In this document: positions 24,301 through 36,900 of the stretch, piece after piece
Layout: each line of letters starts with the position of its first letter
Position numbering within the stretch: position 1 is the first letter of the stretch
DNA from: Amoebophrya sp. A120
Taxonomy: Eukaryota > Sar > Dinophyceae > Syndiniales > Amoebophryaceae
NCBI GenBank assembly: GCA_905178155.1
Contig: CAJINV010000003.1
Location: forward strand, 4,809,863 to 4,873,862
Length of the DNA stretch: 64,000 bases
Direction: 5' to 3'
The notes under the pieces: model-generated
Told to the model about the DNA's origin: nothing
The model's database searches: none
What the model saw: only the letters and a program-made list of their open reading frames with translations
Position numbers and translations under genes: made by a program

Positions 24301-24380
24301 AAGAATTCATCCTCCAAAGGAGGCGGTGGCGGAGCCACTTGGTGAAGAAGTCCCGGGAGCTCTCCAGTATCGGGCACCAT
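18400..24380 (-). CDS. CCCH zinc-finger, Tyr/Gly-rich putative RNA-binding protein, 5 exons
   Basis: Exons 24380-23690, 23484-21102, 20908-19101, 18904-18803 and 18695-18400, all joined by GT-AG introns whose phases agree (introns 205, 193, 196 and 107 bp); total 5280 nt, 1759 aa. Junction peptides are smooth: SYG/RYRSKSFSGRK, RGQWW/PPPHNAG, AAAG/TETAVAS, EEFS/VKSAALK. Domains in order: near residue 55 a CCCH finger (C-x8-C-x5-C-x3-H in TCWDFVKKGWCPRGAKCPWEH-like text), a Lys/Gly-rich linker, a basic block with KKKKK, repeated HPGAMMM and Tyr/Asn/Gly-rich patches typical of disordered RNA-binding proteins, a second Tyr-rich patch, and a conserved C-terminal helical module (RVMRFLYGLCANRGEGK, NWSAYLSSLLKKFDP). 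I recall similar C-terminal modules in many dinoflagellate proteins. Likely an mRNA-associated protein; that is inference. Confidence 0.8.
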
Positions 24381-25325
24381 AGTCGAGGTAGAAGGCGCCT
24401 GTGCGGGAACTACAGGCCAATTCTACCTTCACTCCAACCAGTTCTGTAAAGTAGGTACGATATCACGAGGACGTCGACACAAGCGCTTGATGAAACAGCA
24501 CTGCAGCCGGTCCCTCTTTGCCAAGAACCTGAAAGATCGTTTTCGAAATTGAAGATGCGAAAGAAAATCACCGTTCTATGCTCGTCCGGCGTCGGTTCAA
24601 TATGAATAAAGTTATAGTTAATGACACAAATACTCGTGCTGTTTCTGTGAAAAAAGCAATAAAAATACGCTTGGCAGTAGCACTCCAAACCAAGTGTCCG
24701 CCTCTGGTCCGCTACTGGAGTCGCGGTGTTTTTTCGTCAGATCACACAGAACTGCAGCACAAGTCGCAGAAAACTTTGTAGGAGCGAAGCAAAGAAGAAA
24801 CTCAAACTCGTAGTCGATCACGATCACATGGAACGTTTTTAGTAAATCATTTTTTTACAACATCTTCGGAACTGATATTGATTTGACACAAACAAAAAAA
24901 GCAAGCAAATATCCGCGACCCATTTGTAGTTCTATTGAAGCCAACGAGCTGCATAAAGTGTTGTGGAAAACTACTTCATCCACATCTTCCGGTACAACAA
25001 GTCAAGCAAATCGAGACAGACAGAATGGGAAAACGAGTGGACATCATCATGCTCCTGCGGTGCCATGGTTCACGCAACAGATTTGAAAACAAAGCGGGTG
25101 ACGAGTGAACACGTAGATTCAGACACGAAGATGCAATCAAGTCATCGCCCCGCATTACGAAAAATATCGTGATATGCTGATGCAAATTTCCATGAGACCG
25201 AAAGCTCGTATGATGACCATGTTAAAACTTAGTTCCTGCGTTGAAGATGTGTGCGTGGGAGATGAACGTGGAAGTTGCACTACTAAATGTAGCGCGCCAT
25301 CTCTTCACAAAAATGATCGAATGAG
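24381..25325. other. Intergenic, nothing seen
   Basis: About 950 bp AT-rich DNA upstream of the CCCH gene and downstream of the glycosyltransferase gene. Several short ORFs, none with motifs. Contains the presumed leader of the CCCH gene. Confidence 0.4.
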
Positions 25326-28300
25326 TCATGACTTTCGACATACACAGAGCCGACGCGTGGCTGCATGCTGCGCTTCACATCGTGGTACCAACGGGGCCCA
25401 ACCGACGAGACATTGCTTCGTCGTCAGAGCGGACGGGTTCGCAGGAACATAAGCAGGCAATTCCCGGCCCTCCTGATTTCCGCAGCCCATTTCACAGGGG
25501 AAGTGCTGCTGAAGGACATCGCACCGGTTTGCGAGGTGCAGGTCTTGCTCGACACAGCGCTCCTGATACGCATTGCATACCGTGTAGCAGGACGTCTGCA
25601 CACGGGGGGCGGCCCGAAATTCGTGGATTTTGGGATCGAATAGCATCTGCTTCTCTGGTGGCAGCAAACGCACAGCACCACTCGACCGTCGCTCGACCAG
25701 GACCACTATGGTCTTTTCCGCCCGCCAGTGCGCGCGCACCCACAAAACGCCCTGCCTAGCCCCTCGCACGTTATGGATTGCAAAAGTGTCTGGCTCTGGA
25801 AGGATGTGAACTTGTGATGCGCGTTGCGCATCTTACAAAAATCTGTGTTGCATGGCTTGCAAAAGCTGTCCATCTCTGGCCATGCTGAGAGAGCATTTCT
25901 CATGCAGAATAGGCATCAACAAGGGGCTGCAGAAGCTGTGATGCTCGGCCCTGCATTGCAGACTTGGCAAATCTCGGAATCTTCCAGACCCAGACATTTT
26001 TGCATTTGATACACGTGGTCCTTGTACAAAAGAAGCGCCTTCCGCACTTCGGGGTACTCCTCGCGACGGTAGGCTAGCATATAACCCGCTCAGGTGTTAC
26101 AATTTCAAACGTTACAATAGAATTTGGAACTTGTGTTGCAAAATCCGCAACATCTGGCCTACTCCCATAGGAGCGCGCATGACAAGTTTCGGAGCCCCAA
26201 ACCCCATGAGATTCTGACGAAATTTGTATTGCGAAAAGCCCAAGTCTCTGTATGATACTCATGCTGTTCATGCAAGACAAATTCCAGACTCTATTGTAAC
26301 GTTTGAGATTGTAACATCTGAGCAAGCCATATAGCACCAGAAGCTTTTCTGGCTCGTCCTGCGAGGCTATGGCAGTAGATCTCGGCCGTTCGGAATCCAG
26401 CTTGTTCTGAATTCGTACCCAGTCCATCTCCACGTTCGGGCTCTGGGGCACGTGTTCGTTGATGCCGTTCGCACTCATCAACGCATTCGGCGAATCGACC
26501 ACCGCAGCAGTCTGCAGAAGCTGCTTCTCCCACAATTCGTACCCCTTTGGGGTGACCAAATATCTGTAGTCATACCGATCCTGTGCCGCCGACGTCAAAT
26601 CTGTAGTTCCTTGGCTCAACAATTCGATACTCGGCGGGAAGAAGGTGCGTTGCCGGAGTTCATCTTGCAGCGCTGCGCCCTCATCTTTTTCACTGTTCAC
26701 TTTCATTTCTTGAGCTGGGCCAGCTGCACGTCCTCCGGGGTTGCGAGACAGAACCGTGATGGGTGACCACTGTGCACGCAGGATTTTTTGCGCAGCGTCG
26801 GGAACCGCGAGATCGAAGCGCACAGTCAGGTGCTGCGGCATCAGTGCCATATCTGCGAGTCGCTTTTTGTGCTCCGCGCGCGTCACCGTGCTCCCCTTCG
26901 CATTGCCGACGTGATGGGTCCGCGGTACTTCCGGATACACGCAGTCGCCGAGGGGAAGCAAACGTATCCAGTGGTCCCAGCCTGTCGAAGGATAGTGCTG
27001 CCACTGTGACAGCACCTTCTCCATGATGATTTTCCGGTGGCTCATCCAGCCGAGACCAGGAAAGAAATCCGTCCGCCAGATGCGGCGCGGGTCGCGCGCA
27101 CTGTTTTTGAATCCGTTGTCGTTCCACCCGGAAGCGCACCAGACGTTCGTGTGCTGGTAGTTGTCAATCAAAACCTCCATACCGCGGAAAAAGTGAAACA
27201 AATCGGGCCCGATGCTGAGGTCGTCCTCGAGAAAGACACCCCAGGGCGCCACGGTAAACGCTTTGCGCAACGCGCAGTGGTAGTGGCGCTGAATCGGATC
27301 GTAGACCCGGAAAAAGTCCGTGTTTTTGTTGACACCTGATAGCACCGGACGCCCCCAATCGTGGCCCGCACAGTTAAACAGATTCGGCTCCAGTAGATCT
27401 GCGGCGGTCGCTTTTTCCTCCTCCCGTGCCGTGGCGGCAGTTGGAGGTTGCTCAAAAGCAAAAGTCGTACTGAAGTCGATAACTTCGTCCTGCCCCACCG
27501 CGGGTTTCTGGCGGGGACTGTGAAAAACGAGACGCCGCTGGCGGGAATTCGCACTGAGGTACTTTTCCCGCAAGTATTTTTTCAGGTGCGCAACAGACTG
27601 GGTCGCATCGTAGCTGATCACAATGCGAAAGCGGCTGTCGTCCACACCGGGGGCACGAACCACGCTTTCCAACAGCTCCGGCAGGCGACACTCAGTGGGT
27701 TTCACAAATACGTGCGTCAAAATCGTCACGACGACCTCCAGCCCAACGCTGGTCGTTGCGGTTTCGCGTGCCCTTTTTCTAGCGCTTCCGCGAAGTCGTG
27801 AGGAGGAAAATTCGTGGGGTGTTTCTTCGGAGCGTTGCACAATGCCCAGAGAGTCCTTGGCGAGGTCCTCTGGTGATGCAGCTTCACTCGTCTTTATTGC
27901 CGGCAACATCGGAGCCGCTGGCTCCGGGGCGAACGACTTTTTTCTGGCAACGGCCGGGCCCAGGAGAGCAGACTGGTCCTCCCGCAGCGCTGCTATAGCT
28001 GCGCTCCGGTCCTTCTCACGAACGGCACGGTAGGGATCTGGGGGAACGAAAACTGCTGCGCGTTTCCGGTCGCGAATTTTCTTGCTACAACGCAACTCTT
28101 TTACGTAGGACGCGGACCCACTTTTCGGCTGCATTAAAACTTTTTTGAGCCACGCTTCCGCCAGCGGGTCGTTCGGTGCCGCCGCACTGTGTTTCTCAAG
28201 TTCCCACTGTCGATTGATATCTATCAGCCTTTGCTTTGCCCCTTCCGGCGGCTCCTTCTCCTGTGATATTCTACGAAGTTCGCAATGATCACCCCCTCCG

Positions 28301-29778
28301 TCTACCTGGGCATTCGCGCGCGCACGCTCTGGCTCGCAAACAAATCCGAAGCATTCCTCTTTGTGAATGTGCTCAGATAGTTCGCATGCGATGGCGGCGC
28401 CCTGTGCGGTCGGAAACACGACCCCCGCGTACTTCTCAAGGTTTCCTAGCGACTGGACCTCCTGGCCAACAAAGGGGCCGGCGAACATGCACTGCTCTCC
28501 GACTCGCGAAGGGATATGAGCGCTCGGCACTGCATCTTCATAATCTCGAGGCCCACTTACTATGTGCGGAAACATTTCCCGAGTAATTACGTACTCTTCC
28601 ACGCGTCTTCCCTGGCCGAACTGTGACTTTATTCTGCCACGCGGAGCCTCAGCGTCGTTGGAACGGTTTGGGGCATCGCAGTGGTGTTTCCACAACACTT
28701 CTCGGAAAGCGGCCATCCTATTGTGGTTGAATCCGGTCGGTAGACTTGCAGTTCCTGCGCTACTTCTTCTGTAGTTGACCCACTCATGATTGTGACGAAA
28801 GAACAGGGATCGCTTTCTATCGGATGGCAGAGAGCCCATCACAAAGCAGCGAAGACTCTCCTCGTGCGAAGGCGCGGCTGCTCCGGTAGAAGATACCGGC
28901 GCGTGCGGCTTCGGCGCGAGGAGCTGCGGATGCTCCTTTAACACGCTTTGCAGAACGCTGCGGTCGGCCGCAGCAGTTGTCACGCCAAAACCGACGACCC
29001 CTTGATGGGCAGAGGGCGTCCCTTTGTTTTCCCGCCGTAAAGTCACTGCCTCGTGAATCAAATGCAGCGGAACTTCGACAGCGGCTGCGGGCGGAAGCGC
29101 GTCCGCCAGGTCAGGCACCGTGCAGGAGACCCCAAGGCACACATTTGATGGCAACGCTCCACATTCTCCCTGCGCAGCGTGAAGGCCACCGGGGACTGCG
29201 AGCGCCGTAATGAACTCCCCCAGCGGACGGTCGCTGTGCTCTGCGGCGGTAGTGAATGTGGCTGAGGACGCGGATGATCCGTGACCCACGGTAGCGGTGA
29301 GTCGTTCGCAGTCTACGGTGTGCGATATTACCAGTGGAGATTCTATTTCTGTCCTGCCGGGCGAATTGCTTTTTGTTTCAGGAACATGAGCCCGGGGCTG
29401 CGCAGGCGCATGCTCGTCCTCTAGTGAGGGATAAGAACCAACGGCCGGGTTAAAGTCCGCGAGCGGGGCAGGGGCTGGTCGGGCTATAATACTCTCGTCC
29501 GACCTGCGGCTCTGTTCTTCGCCACGCCATGAACTCGTCGTGCGCGGGTCCGCGGGGTCGGGAACTATCGCCGTCCTTACGGACAGAACGCCGGCATTCT
29601 CAGTTTGCTTTCCGCGAAGTTGCCAGGATTCCAAGTTGTGCGTCAGATCGAGGTACGACCAGGTGTAGAGCTGGAACAAAGCGTAGCACAAACTCCCCAG
29701 GCCAAACACCAAAAAAATGTAGGTACGCCGTCGCAGTGTGGTCCCGCAAACGCAAAGCTGCGGTAATATCCTCATCAT
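25326..29778 (-). CDS. GNT-I type (GT13) N-acetylglucosaminyltransferase-like protein with Cys-rich tail
   Basis: Exons 29778-26332, 26074-26012 (63 nt) and 25766-25326, separated by two introners; 3951 nt, 1316 aa. A type II signal anchor lies at residues about 18-40 (TYIFLVFGLGSLCYALFQL). A long variable stem follows. The catalytic domain starts near 700 (VVVTILTHVF) and shows GT13 hallmarks: WGVFLEDDLSIGPDLF near 849 (EDD is the metal/nucleotide-sugar binding triad), WCASGWNDNG, RTDFFPGLGWM, GWDHWIR, YPEVPRTHHVG. MGAT1 and POMGNT1 transfer GlcNAc from UDP-GlcNAc to mannose in the Golgi; the acceptor here is inferred. After the catalytic domain the two introners bracket a short exon, then a tail with about ten Cys, ELPAYVP and RRLCVC. 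I recall such a tail in some protist and algal glycosyltransferases. Human MGAT1 is about 445 aa, so this protein is three times longer. Confidence 0.85.
25772..26011 (-). mobile_element. Introner element (family A)
   Basis: Inverted ends of 31 bp with 26 matches (right end tatcaaatgcaaaaatgtct on the minus strand). Exact duplication cacgt at 25767-25771 and 26012-26016. Removing element plus one copy joins KDHV to RGARQG in frame. 240 bp. Interior has several catgacaag/cttgtgatgc-type motifs shared with the other family A copies. Confidence 0.88.
26080..26331 (-). mobile_element. Introner element (family E)
   Basis: Inverted ends of at least 42 bp with about 36 matches, including gttacaat and tcaaacgttacaatag in both arms. 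Exact duplication tagca at 26075-26079 and 26332-26336. Excision joins KLLVL to AYRREEYPEV in frame. 252 bp. No AG can be placed at the 3' end within the duplication window. Confidence 0.87.
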
Positions 29779-30646
29779 TTTACTCCAGTGCGCACTACCA
29801 GTTCAACTGGTACCCGAAGGTACTACCACAGAAACAGATTCATCGAAGGCGAAACAAAGAGAATGCCTATCCTGAGAAACAGCAAGAAACCACAAAAGAA
29901 AAATGCTTGTATACTCCGTTCGCAAAAAGTAAAATGCAAAATGAATCGAAACAAACCAAAACGGCTCCTGTATAGCATACCTAGATACTAATCAATCCAT
30001 TTCTACCCTCTACACGCACGAGGCAAGAATTCAGCACAATCAATTCAGTGATCGATTATGAATCCACGCTTGAGCATGCGCACTAGAGCGGCATACAAAG
30101 CGAAATGATATAGAAGCAGCGATCATTACCTGCAAAGCAAGAGCGAAAAAGAGTGAGAAAGAGAGTAACAACTCACTACAAAGACGGAACTATGTGATTG
30201 CACTGGGGATCGCAAAACCGAGTAAGTACTTAAGTAGCGCGCCACTGTCACGAGGCGCCTGCGGTCCCCCTTGTACAACAGCTATCCTGCAGCTTTTTGT
30301 GCACTCTACGGGAACACCACCATCACTAACAAAGCATGAGCCGCATCGACTCAACCCATGTGTTTTCTTCGTGAGTAGTCGTTATTCATGTGCAAGCGAG
30401 AGGAAGATGCAGATCGATGCACTTTGCAACGTTCATATTCCGAACCCAGCCGTGCATTCAGCTCCAGTGCGCAGCAGGCTTTCTTGGTTACCAGACCATC
30501 CCACGTGTTCACGGCTGAGCAGCAGCGGTATGACATGTGACACGATCTGCACCACAGCTTCGCGGCTTCAAGCACTACTCCCAACACTCATCTCCAGGCC
30601 CACGTGCCATCACCGAAGTAGTACACACGGTCTGGCGATTGCATTT
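29779..30646. other. Intergenic, nothing seen
   Basis: About 870 bp between the coiled-coil gene and the glycosyltransferase gene. Could hide a last small exon of the coiled-coil gene (a GTATAG donor exists near 30818) but no matching exon was found. Confidence 0.35.
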
Positions 30647-33522
30647 TCAGCGGACGGTTGCTGTCTTTTGGAAGTTTGTCTCATTGGTACTAATTTGAAA
30701 AACAAAAGGGAACTTGACTGAGCTAGGTGTAGTTGGTGTTGGTGTACGTCGTTCACCACAATACAACAAAGCAAATGGCCCGACGAGTTCGAGTAAACGA
30801 TAAACAGCAGTAGCTATACCTTGTAGTCCCTGGTCCACGCCTTGTTGTAGAGGTGCTTCGTCTTCGCTTCCGCTCGCCGCTGGCATTCTCTGCACATACT
30901 CCGGGTCTGCAGTTTTGCTACCAGCACCGCCCTGCGTGTGGTCCGTTCCCTTACTGCTGCCGGGCGCAGCTCCCGTGGCCGCATAATTCGGAGCCGCCGC
31001 CGCAGTGTTTTTTGCAAGCGTCATGGTCATCATATTTCGCCGCAGTCTTTCCTCAAGCGCATTCAGCTTGTTCAACAGCGCATCCTTCTCTTGCAAAAAC
31101 GCAGGATCCACAACGTCTGCCGCTGTCGGGTCCTGTTGCTCCGAGGGCAGAAGACGATCACTCGTCGACCACTCTGGAATAAAAGCCTTTCGTGAAGAGG
31201 AGGCTGCGCCTCCCTCGTCTGTCTTCACCTGCTGCAGTTGGCTCCGCCGGTTCAGCACGCTCGGGGGTATGAGCGCCGCGGACGGCTCGCGCGAACGTCC
31301 GCTCGGGGAGAGAACGGACTGGAGACAATTGTAGGCGTCCTCCACGCATTGTCGCGCACGCGAGAAGCCAACTTTGGGATCCGGTGAGCGAGGCAAAAAA
31401 GCAGCCATATCGCACGACAAAGGGTCACCAGTCAAGTTGATACGTGAGGGGGACATCAAGTCGCTGCTGGTGCCCGCCTCGGTCGCGGCTCTTTGTTGGC
31501 GCGCCCTGAAGCGAAGTGCCGTCTCCCCCCGCCGGCGTACTAAAGAGGGATCAGGTATGCGTCGCCGAGACGGGGAGCTGCTGGTCTCCAGCAGGTGCGA
31601 GAGCTCCTTCTCGGACCTTGTCCACTCGTCTCGCAGCGCAACCATCCTCTGCGCTATGGAATTCTCTCGCTTGTGCAAATCCCGCAGCAGCTCGCTCCGT
31701 TTAAAGTCACTCAGTCCGCTGGTGAGCACGTTTTCTGTCGCGGCCTCAGCGACGTCAGCTCGTGCGACGTTGTAGAGTGACCCGACGCGATCTCCCAGCG
31801 AGTCCGTGCGTGACTGCACGATGCTGGGCTCCCCACCCGCTGCTGCCGCCGCTTCGAGGACTGCCGGTGGTCCGTAGGGCAGCTGAAGGAGCTCTTTTTC
31901 TTCCGCCACCGCATTTATTTCGTCGACCGTTGGCAATTCCGCCGTGGGCTCCTCATCAATGGAAAGGACCTTGTTTGCTGCGCCACTGGTCGTGTCTTCT
32001 GTAGCAGCTTCTACTTCTGCGGTTGTGGTCTCTTCCGTCGCATCTGGTTTTGATTTCCGGTTCACTTTTCGTTTCGCGACGACCCGTTTTTTCTTCTTCT
32101 GCGTGCCCGGGCTGCCAGAAACGGACTCCGTATCCGCCGGGATTACGGTCTGGTCAGGGGGCGCCGCTGGTGCAGTGGATCTTTCTTCGGGAGGCGACTC
32201 CGGGGGCGCCGGATCCTCAACCTCCTTCTGCGCGGCCTTTGAAAGCGATGGAAGGTCGTATTTTAGCGGACCAAGTCGCGCGCCCAGCTTTCCTACCAGC
32301 GCATCCAGACGCTTCTCGTATTCGCGCATTCGCTTCTCGAAATCTACCGGCTCTGTCTTGTTTCGAATTTGTGGTTGAAGTAGTACGTCAAATCGTCAAT
32401 GAATGGCCAAGTACTTTTGCCAGTTTATGCTTGTACGTATTGCAATATGTGTTTAGTTCCTCCTCGTCGGCACAAACAGTATCGGACAGAAGGAGCGGTA
32501 GCTAGTTGCGTCACTACACTTCTACCCCTACCTGCTGAAAAGCAAAAGCAAAACTACTAAACTTACATACCAGACGAGGTAGGCGCACAACCGTTCTCCT
32601 CATCGCAGGAACTGATCTTGGACTCGGCTTCCGGAAGTAAGCACGATGCTGGCAAGATTGCAGAGAGTGCGCTACTTTTGTCTGACGGCAGGAGCACCCC
32701 GCTAAAGCCCGGCAAGTGCCTTCTACTTCCGCCGAGAAGAGCGGGAGGAGCAGTGGAGGAACTACTTCCGCCGATTTCCACTGAGCCTCGTACACGTTGT
32801 CGGCTGTCCAGTTCCTCCGCACGAGCAACCGCCCCCGCCGCAGCGGAATTTTCATCCGATGGTCCCCGGCTTCCTTTTGAGGCCCGCTGCAGCTGCTTGC
32901 CGGACCACCACGTACCGTAGTCGCTTTTCGCCACGGTGTTCAGCAGCTTTTCCGTTACGACTGCGGCTCGGGACGACACCGTTTTCGCGAAGTTCCCGAC
33001 TTCGCCCGCGATTTCCACCGGCTCCTGGTCCCAGACATCGCTTTCGACGACGGCTTTGGCAAGCCGAGCAAAGGTCCCGGCCTCGTGTTCCACCAGTTTG
33101 CTCCGCCGCGAAGAGGCCACCGCAGGGCTGGTGGTGGAGGGGAACACCTCTACCTTCTTCGAGAACAATTCCCGCGCCTGGTCGGCATCTACGCGGATCT
33201 CGACGCCCTCGCGTAGCCTGGCCACGAAGTTCTTCTCCCCACCTTGCGGGGGACGAAATCCAGCAGGGCGGTACAGCGGACGCCGAAATGGACTCTCGGT
33301 GGCCTTACTAGTCGGACTTTCGGATTCTTCCACCTCGCCAGCCAGCGTGGCGAGCTTGGAAGTGTCTCCTTGCCCTGTCGCGGTCATTTCAACAACACTT
33401 ATAGTCTCATCTTTTAGTTTTATTTTCCCAATTTTTGTGCAATTGCTATTGCCGTGACTGCTGCGCCGGTGCGGTAGAAAAGTTGAAGCGACTACGCCAG
33501 CGGAGAAAAGCTGACGACTCAT
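30647..33522 (-). CDS. Two-exon protein with coiled-coil segments, family unknown
   Basis: Exons 33522-32571 and 32352-30647, joined across a GTATGT...ACAG intron of 218 bp in matching phase (PTSS/EPVDFEKRMREYEKRL); about 885 aa from the first ATG. The N-terminus (MSRQLFSAGVVASTFLPHRR) is basic, Ser/Ala-rich and lacks acids, so mitochondrial targeting is possible. Exon 1 encodes a domain with REGVEIRVDADQARELF and several short helices; exon 2 starts with a heptad-like helix (MREYEKRLDALVGKL), then acidic and Ala-rich linkers, a helical pair around FKRSELLRDLHKRENSIAQR and another around EKDALLNKLNALEERL. No catalytic motif seen. The stop at 30647 may be real or may lie in a retained intron. 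I do not recognise the family. Confidence 0.65.
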
Positions 33523-33922
33523 TCGCAATGAAGGCCTAGTTGTCGCGATTCTGTATTCCTTCACCTTCTCTCATCGGTCTCTCTCGCAACGCATACGTTG
33601 TTATTTTTCTTTATTGAAAGACCCTCCACGGAATCGAGGTTGTCGCCATCTAGAAACGATCAGAAGTCACGAGCGAAAAGGCGCTAGGAGTTTCGAGGTA
33701 CTTCCGCGAAGGAGCGCGGAACGCGCCAGTACGGTCTCATCTTGTGGTGCGTGATGTATATGGACGCAGTTCGCCCGGCTGTTTCTAAGGAGCCTTCTTT
33801 CAGAAGAAAGCTGCAGAAATGAGGATGCTCATGCGTGTATGTCCGTAGGCGTTCATTGGAAAAGAAAACAGTAATCGATAAATATGTGGTCGCTCCGCGG
33901 ACCACGAAACGCGCCCTGTGGC
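33523..33922. other. Intergenic, nothing seen
   Basis: About 400 bp between the coiled-coil gene (start 33522) and the stop of the Cys-rich gene (33923). No motif supported. Confidence 0.4.
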
Positions 33923-36900
33923 TCATTCGTCTTCGCCCTCCTCCTCTTCTTCTCCCTCCGCAGCTTCTGCCGGCGCTGCAGCGTCTCCCCCCGCAACCGG
34001 TGTTGCTATAGGCAGACTACCCGCAGCCGCAGCCACTGGCGGTGGCGCCACGGCAGCGAGTGCAGAACCTGCAGGCGCTCCCGAGGATCCCGCCGACGAC
34101 CCGACAATCGGCCCTGGCGGCTCTGCAGGACCCAGGGTTAAACGATGAGCCTGGATGGCGTGGGCCACGCCCGTGCAGAAGGTGCTCACGTCGAAGTTCT
34201 CCTCGTTCCACATCTCAGCGCGCGAATGATGATGAAAGGTATTCGCGTGCTCGGGCTCCAACTGCCGCACGAAGCTCTGCTGCACGGCCTCGCACAGGCT
34301 GCGTTCCCGGGGCAGTTCTGCAGTCGAGCACACGGACTTCATCCGAGCCCCAACGAGACTAGGGTCGCCGTCAACCGAAAGAATCACCGAGACGACCATC
34401 TCCTGGCATACCGCGAAAAAGTCGGGGTCGGTATGCTGTGGAAATAGTCAAACACATTGTGATTGCAGATTTTGATATAGCATGATGTACACCGTTATGA
34501 AACAAAAACATGCTACCGAAGAAAAGAAAGAAAAGAAAGATAACAAGCTGCTTCAACATCTTCTAGCAAAAAGCGGCGGCTCTGTTGACACCTGTATATC
34601 GCTATCGTCAACAGAAATCTGTGTGCGCAACATCGGTGGGTGTGCGAAGGGAATCGCACCGCACTGCATGTTGCCGTCACGCTCCCCCCATTCACACATT
34701 TCCGTGTCCGGAGCGTGTGGCAGACGGTACTGGACGCAGTTCTCCTTGCTTGCAAACTCAGCACAGAACCCCGTACGCGTGACACAGGAAGTGCCATTCA
34801 CGTCAACTGCACAGGCCACTTCAGCAGCGCACTGTCCAGGCGCCAGCGCGGCGCAAGCGTCCGTCACGCACGCCCTTTCGTGCTTCCACACGCACATCTT
34901 CTGCGGGTCTGGCAAGGTGCTTCCGGCCGCCGTCGCGTTGGATGTACTAGCAGTAGAGAAACCTGGAGTGCTGGCGCCACTGAATACCAGAGACCCACCC
35001 GCACCGCACGTCGCCTTGGTAGTGTGCGTCGCACAGGCGTCGAAAAGACAGCGGTTGTTGCGCCACGCGCAGCCGTCGCGTAGACCGTGAGCGGAGCATG
35101 CAAATGAGTCGGAAAACTGCTGACACAGGTCCGTGTCGCACTTCTGGGTCCCCGCCGACCACTTGCACCACGGTTTGTGGGTGTCACAGGACTCTTTTTG
35201 GTCGTAGTGGGGGCAGGCGTTCACGAAGCAGACATTGGTTTCCGCGTTCCACAAACAGGATGAACCTTGTGGTCCACCTCCGGTAGAAGTGAGCTGACAG
35301 TCTGCGCGTGTCCGCGCGCGAGCGCACCCGGACTGGTCGCGGTGACATTGCGCGTCGCCCACACGCCATACACACCCGTGCGTCGGCCCGTGGTCGTTGC
35401 AATCGCTGACGGACTCCTTGAACGGGCACACATCGGTCGTACACAGATTCCCGGATGTCCACACGCACTGACTTCGATCATGGCGGTCCGGCATGTTGAT
35501 AGCAGCACGAGTGTCTTTGACCAAGAACCCTTTTCTCTCAAGCACGCGAGTGCTCTTCGACGCCATCTTGTGGGCAAGAAACGCAAGTGCCCCTCCTGCT
35601 CCGCGAGTATCCCCCGGACTGCTCGCCGGTCCGGTAGCGTTCGGTTTGATGTTCATGCCCCCACCTTCGTCCGCGTCACCGCCCTCACACTCCGTCAGGC
35701 TGGTGTGCAGACCGCAGGGGTCCGGACGACAGACTTCCAGGTCCCGGCTCCAGTGGCAGTGCGCTTCGTCGTCGCAGCTGGCCCGGTATTCGTGGCGCGA
35801 GCAGCTGTCCATCACACACAGGTTGCCGGTCCAGTGGCACCCGGCGCGACGCGTGCACGGGTAGGGCGCGGTTTCCGTCATGCACCCGTCCATCACGCAC
35901 TGCCCCCCGGCGACTACTCCGGGCGCGAAGTGGTTTCGGAACGTGACCACCGGTTCGACCGCAGTCGCGATCCAGGTGCAGTGGTGGGCCATGTCGGCCT
36001 ATTAAGAGGAAAAATCCCCCCTCCCCATATCGAAAAGGTATGTTTCCGCAAATTTGTGTTGCTGATTTGAGACCTCAAATCACGTCTGTCTTGCAAGAAG
36101 GCAACTCCACAAGCTCCGCAGCATTGTGCAGGCGGTTTGTGATGCTGATGGGTCTAAAGCGCGGACGTTTCTCATGCTAGACGCCTAGGCCAGAACCTCG
36201 CTACTTAGGCTTACTTAGTATGGGGCTGCATTCCTCTCCAGCAAGACAGATCTTATTTGTGTACGCAAATCCTGCATCAGAAACTTCGTTTTGATATGGG
36301 GAGGGGGGATTTTTCCTCTCAATACGGCCTCGCACCCAGACACGGTTGTGTGCGTGTCGCAGACGGAGTGATGCTGCACCAGGCGGTATCCTGAGTAAAA
36401 ACGTCCCCACCCCAGAGTTGTCATGCAAATCCGCACGCCAAGAAAGTTTCTCATGCGGAGCCCCATGAGAAGCGTTTCCTAGTCGTGTTTTGAAATTTGT
36501 GATGCTAGAATACGCATGATATGCTAGATCTGTGATGCTGCTTAAATAGCAAAACAGGACTACACTACGACAGCAAACTTGTCATGCAAAACAGCCGAAG
36601 CAGGTTGATTTGTCTAGCAGATTTCCCATCTTGACTCTGGTGTGGGGACGTTTTTACTCAGGATAGGCGGCTGGCCGCGCGGTCGTGAAGATCAGGGGAC
36701 ATTACGACTCCAGCCCGGTCGTACACCGGCGCCACCGCTGGGTCGTCGCGCAGCCCGTGCTGGTACGCCGCGGTCCCGGGCACAAAGTCGTCGAGCGTGT
36801 CCGCGGTCGAGTCGGCCAAGGCGGCGGTTCTCGCGGCCACGTGCTGCGCGACGTCCTCCGCCATGTTGGCTGCCTCGTGCACGCGAGCACGAACCTGGTC

